Source: Streptosporangium sp. NBC_01495 (lineage in GTDB: Bacteria > Actinomycetota > Actinomycetes > Streptosporangiales > Streptosporangiaceae). From it: a DNA stretch of 64,000 nucleotides. A program made the translations under genes and the position numbers. The stretch spans positions 8,060,001 through 8,124,000 of the forward strand of contig NZ_CP109430.1 in assembly GCF_036250735.1 (NCBI RefSeq), written 5' to 3'. The notes under the pieces are model-generated. The model worked only from the letters and a program-made list of their open reading frames with translations. It was not told where the DNA came from and did not search any database. This document shows, in pieces, positions 61,385-64,000 of this stretch (the first letter of the stretch is position 1; the number at the start of each line of letters is the position of its first letter).

Positions 61385-62284
61385 TCACTCTTTCCCCGCT
61401 GCGGAGTCAGCCAGCGCGTTCGCGCCGCCGACGATCTCGCTGATTTCCTGGGTGATCTCGGCCTGGCGGACCTGGTTCATCTTCTGGGTGAACACGCGGA
61501 TGAGCTCGTTGGCGTTGTCGGTGGCCGACTTCATGGCCCGGCGGCGCGAGGCCTCCTCCGAGGCGGCCGACTGGAGCAGCGCGGTGAAGATGCGCGACTC
61601 CACGTAGCGCGGCAGCAGCGTGTCGAGGACCTCGCCCGCGGTGGGCTCGAACTCGAAGTACGGCAGCGGCGTGTCGGGCGTCTCCGCGGTCTCCTCGACC
61701 ACCAGCGGAAGGATCCGCTTGACCACGACCTCCTGCGTGAGCATCGAGACGAACTCGGTGGAGACGATGTGGATCTCGTCCAGCCCGTCCTCGGCCGAGA
61801 AGGCCTCGATCAGGGTGCCGGCGACCTCTTTCGCGTCGGAGTAGGCGGGCTTACGGGAGAACCCCGTCCACTGCCCGCCCATCTCACGGTTGCGGAAGGT
61901 GTGCCAGGCGACGCCCTTGCGACCCGTCACGAAGGGCACGGGCTCGACGCCCCTGTCCCTGAGCAGGTTGCCGAGCGCCTCCGCCTCGCGAAGGATGTTG
62001 GCGTTGAAGCCGCCGCAGAAACCGCTGTCGCTGGTGACGATCAGGACGGCGGCCCTGGCGGGCTGCTCCTTGGCCACCGTCAGCGGATGGTCGGTGGTGG
62101 AGGTGTTGCTGACCACTCCCGTGACGGCGCGGGTGATCTCGCGCTCGTACGGCACGGCGGCCTGCATCCGCTGCTGCGCCTTGACGATACGGGACGAGGC
62201 GATGAGCTCCTGGGCGCGGGTGATCTTCGCCGTGGACTTGACCGACTTGATCCGCCGCCGCAGCAGTCTTAGCTGGGCTCCCAT
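61385..62284 (-). CDS. atpG: ATP synthase F1 gamma subunit
   Basis: The 299-residue rotor shaft has the N-terminal helix GAQLRLLRRRIKSVKSTAKITRAQELI, the middle domain SDSGFCGGFNANIL, and the C-terminal helix RRAMKSATDNANELIRVFTQKMNQVRQAEITQEISEIVGGANAL. An insert of about a dozen residues (VEETAETPDTPLPYFEF) is typical of actinobacteria. It lies three bases after atpA. Confidence 0.97.
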   Translation of the reverse strand: MGAQLRLLRRRIKSVKSTAKITRAQELIASSRIVKAQQRMQAAVPYEREITRAVTGVVSNTSTTDHPLTVAKEQPARAAVLIVTSDSGFCGGFNANILREAEALGNLLRDRGVEPVPFVTGRKGVAWHTFRNREMGGQWTGFSRKPAYSDAKEVAGTLIEAFSAEDGLDEIHIVSTEFVSMLTQEVVVKRILPLVVEETAETPDTPLPYFEFEPTAGEVLDTLLPRYVESRIFTALLQSAASEEASRRRAMKSATDNANELIRVFTQKMNQVRQAEITQEISEIVGGANALADSAAGKE

Positions 62285-62287
62285 CGG

Positions 62288-63937
62288 CTACTTCTTCTCT
62301 GCCGTGCGGACTCGCTTCGTGATCTTCTCTTGGCCGACCTCGCCCTCGCCGAGCGCGGCGACCGGCTCGTCGTTGACCAGGTATTCACCGGAGGAGGTCT
62401 CGAAGCTCTTCTTGAACTCGGTGATGGCGTCCTTGAGGGCGGTCACCGTGTCGTCGGGCAGGTCGCGGGTCTCGCGGATACCGTCGAGGATGCCCTTGTT
62501 CTCGCGACCCAGGTAGTCGAGGAACTCCGCCTCGAAGCGGCGGATGTCCTCGACCGGGACGTCGTCGAGCTGGCCGGTGGTGCCGGCCCACACCGAGACG
62601 ACCTGCTTCTCGACCGGGAACGGGTTGTACTGGGCCTGCTTGAGCAGCTCGACCAGGCGCTGGCCACGCTCCAGCTGGGCGCGGGAGGCCGCGTCCAGGT
62701 CGGAGGCGAAGGAGGCGAACGCCTCCAGGTCACGGAACTGCGACAGCGACAGGCGCAGCGTGCCGGCGACCTTCCTCATCGCCTTGACCTGCGCGGAGCC
62801 GCCGACTCGGGAGACGGAGACACCGACGTTGATGGCCGGGCGCACACCCGCGTTGAACAGGTCGGTCTCGAGGAAGCACTGGCCGTCGGTGATGGAGATG
62901 ACGTTGGTGGGGATGAAGGCCGAGACGTCGTTGCCCTTCGTCTCGATGATCGGCAGACCGGTCATCGAGCCGGAACCCATGTCCTTGGAGAGCTTCGCGC
63001 AGCGCTCGAGGAGGCGGGAGTGCAAGTAGAAGACGTCGCCGGGGAACGCCTCGCGGCCCGGCGGGCGGCGGAGCAGCAGGGAGACGGCGCGGTAGGCGTC
63101 GGCCTGCTTGGTCAGGTCGTCGAAGACGATGAGGACGTGCTTGCCCTGGTACATCCAGTGCTGGCCGATGGCCGAACCGGTGTAGGGCGCGAGGTACTTG
63201 TAACCGGCCGGGTCGGACGCCGGAGCGGCGACGATGGTGGTGTACTCCATCGCGCCCGCCTCCTCGAGGCGGCCCTTGACCTGGGCGATCGTGGAGCCCT
63301 TCTGGCCGACCGCGACGTAGACGCAGAGAACCTGCTTGTCGGGGTCGCCGGAGAGCCAGTTCTCCCGCTGGTTGAGGATGGTGTCCACGGCGACGGCGGT
63401 CTTGCCCGTGCCACGGTCACCGATGATCAGCTGGCGCTGGCCGCGGCCGATCGGCGTCATGGCGTCGACCGCCTTGAGACCGGTCTGCAGCGGCTCCTTC
63501 ACCGGCTGGCGCTGGACCACCGAGGGGGCCTGGAGCTCGAGGGCGCGGAGGCTCTCGGACTCGATCGGACCCTTGCCGTCCATGGGGACGCCCAGCGGGT
63601 CGACCACCCGGCCGAGGAAGCCGTCGCCGACCGGCACGGACAGGACCTCGCCCGTCCGGCGGACCGACTGGCCCTCCTCGATCTTGCTGAAGTCGCCCAG
63701 AACGACGACGCCGATCTCTCGGACGTCCAGGTTCAGTGCCAGGCCACGCGTGCCGTCCTCGAACTCAAGCAGCTCGTTCGCCATCGCCGAGGGAAGGCCG
63801 GAGACATGGGCGATACCGTCGCCGCAGTCGACGACGGTCCCGATCTCCTCGCGCGCGGCACCTTCCGGCTCGTACGCCTGGACGAAGCGCTCAAGTGCGT
63901 CCCGGATCTCGTCCGGCCGGATCGTAAGCTCCGCCAT
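62288..63937 (-). CDS. atpA: ATP synthase F1 alpha subunit
   Basis: The 549-residue regulatory nucleotide-binding subunit has the P-loop LIIGDRGTGKTAVA, the arginine finger region VGGSAQVKAMRKVAGTLRL and the C-terminal extension (EGEVGQEKITKRVRTAEKK) of actinobacterial alpha subunits. In mycobacteria such an extension limits ATP hydrolysis, and the same may apply here. It starts 23 bases after atpH. Confidence 0.98.
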   Translation of the reverse strand: MAELTIRPDEIRDALERFVQAYEPEGAAREEIGTVVDCGDGIAHVSGLPSAMANELLEFEDGTRGLALNLDVREIGVVVLGDFSKIEEGQSVRRTGEVLSVPVGDGFLGRVVDPLGVPMDGKGPIESESLRALELQAPSVVQRQPVKEPLQTGLKAVDAMTPIGRGQRQLIIGDRGTGKTAVAVDTILNQRENWLSGDPDKQVLCVYVAVGQKGSTIAQVKGRLEEAGAMEYTTIVAAPASDPAGYKYLAPYTGSAIGQHWMYQGKHVLIVFDDLTKQADAYRAVSLLLRRPPGREAFPGDVFYLHSRLLERCAKLSKDMGSGSMTGLPIIETKGNDVSAFIPTNVISITDGQCFLETDLFNAGVRPAINVGVSVSRVGGSAQVKAMRKVAGTLRLSLSQFRDLEAFASFASDLDAASRAQLERGQRLVELLKQAQYNPFPVEKQVVSVWAGTTGQLDDVPVEDIRRFEAEFLDYLGRENKGILDGIRETRDLPDDTVTALKDAITEFKKSFETSSGEYLVNDEPVAALGEGEVGQEKITKRVRTAEKK

Positions 63938-63960
63938 CTCTCTTCAGTCTCCCTATTCGC

Positions 63961-64000
63961 CTAGCCGGCCAACCGGCGGCGGACTTCTTCGATTCGTCCC
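63961..64000 (-). CDS. atpH: ATP synthase delta subunit (only the C-terminus in window)
   Basis: The last 12 codons, GRIEEVRRRLAG and TAG, are visible at the window edge, upstream of atpA on the same strand. The sequence and position match the end of the stator subunit delta. In actinobacteria it can be fused with a b-type subunit, which cannot be judged here. Confidence 0.8.
   Translation of the reverse strand, partial: GRIEEVRRRLAG

Overview
The window is chromosomal DNA of a high-GC actinomycete. GTG starts are frequent, GTGA and ATGA overlaps link genes, several starts look leaderless, and the content includes DUF397/Scr1-type regulators, NucS in place of MutSL, a DivIVA-like coiled-coil protein and the actinobacterial CysO/Mec/CysM sulfur system. 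Gene order matches what I recall from Streptomyces (mce-thiolase-meaB beside the FilP/Scy gene; marR-icmA-thioredoxin) and Mycobacterium (pncB-clpS-DUF2017-mec-cysO-cysM-murI-cAMP phosphodiesterase-rph-rdgB). A filamentous actinomycete, perhaps of the Streptosporangiales, is the best guess; the family is an inference. No rRNA, tRNA, CRISPR array, insertion sequence or prophage was seen.

1-13.2 kb is a conserved housekeeping block: the end of a sulfite-oxidase-like molybdoenzyme, then rdgB, rph, an Rv1339-type phosphodiesterase, murI, a thioesterase, a DUF3352 membrane protein with a Gln/Gly/Tyr/Pro-rich tail, cysM, cysO, a 45-codon ORF, the JAMM protease mec, a DUF2017 gene and clpS. Divergent from these is the NAD salvage pair pncB-pncA. 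13.2-23.2 kb holds unknown membrane proteins, a superfamily 2 helicase, an MFS exporter coupled to a secreted M43-type metalloprotease, a DUF3039 protein, a TetR/DHA2 efflux pair and yqgE.

23.3-33.8 kb is centred on organic-acid and acyl-CoA metabolism: malic enzyme, a cysteine-free thioredoxin-like protein, isobutyryl-CoA mutase large subunit with a MarR neighbour, MeaB, thiolase and methylmalonyl-CoA epimerase. Inside it lie a 29-residue ORF overlapping an unknown membrane protein and a DUF4230 protein. 33.9-38.7 kb has the FilP/Scy-like protein, an AI-2E-type transporter and two alpha/beta hydrolases.

38.9-55.1 kb is the most accessory part. It has a NatAB-like ABC operon with its own regulator, nucS, a DUF397/Scr1 locus whose ATPase member is frameshifted, and two separate cassettes that each encode ABC ATPase, permease, histidine kinase and response regulator. 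Between the cassettes lie a MerR/SDR pair, a TetR gene and a STAS gene. 55.2-64 kb holds a tricorn-like S41 protease, an ATP:cob(I)alamin adenosyltransferase and the distal half of the ATP synthase operon (end of atpH, atpA, atpG, atpD, atpC) followed by a DUF2550 gene.

Two themes recur. Four products that make, guard or use adenosylcobalamin mutases, or process their substrates, are spread over 32 kb. Many spacers next to stop codons carry short locus-specific tandem repeats or decayed copies of the adjoining gene end.
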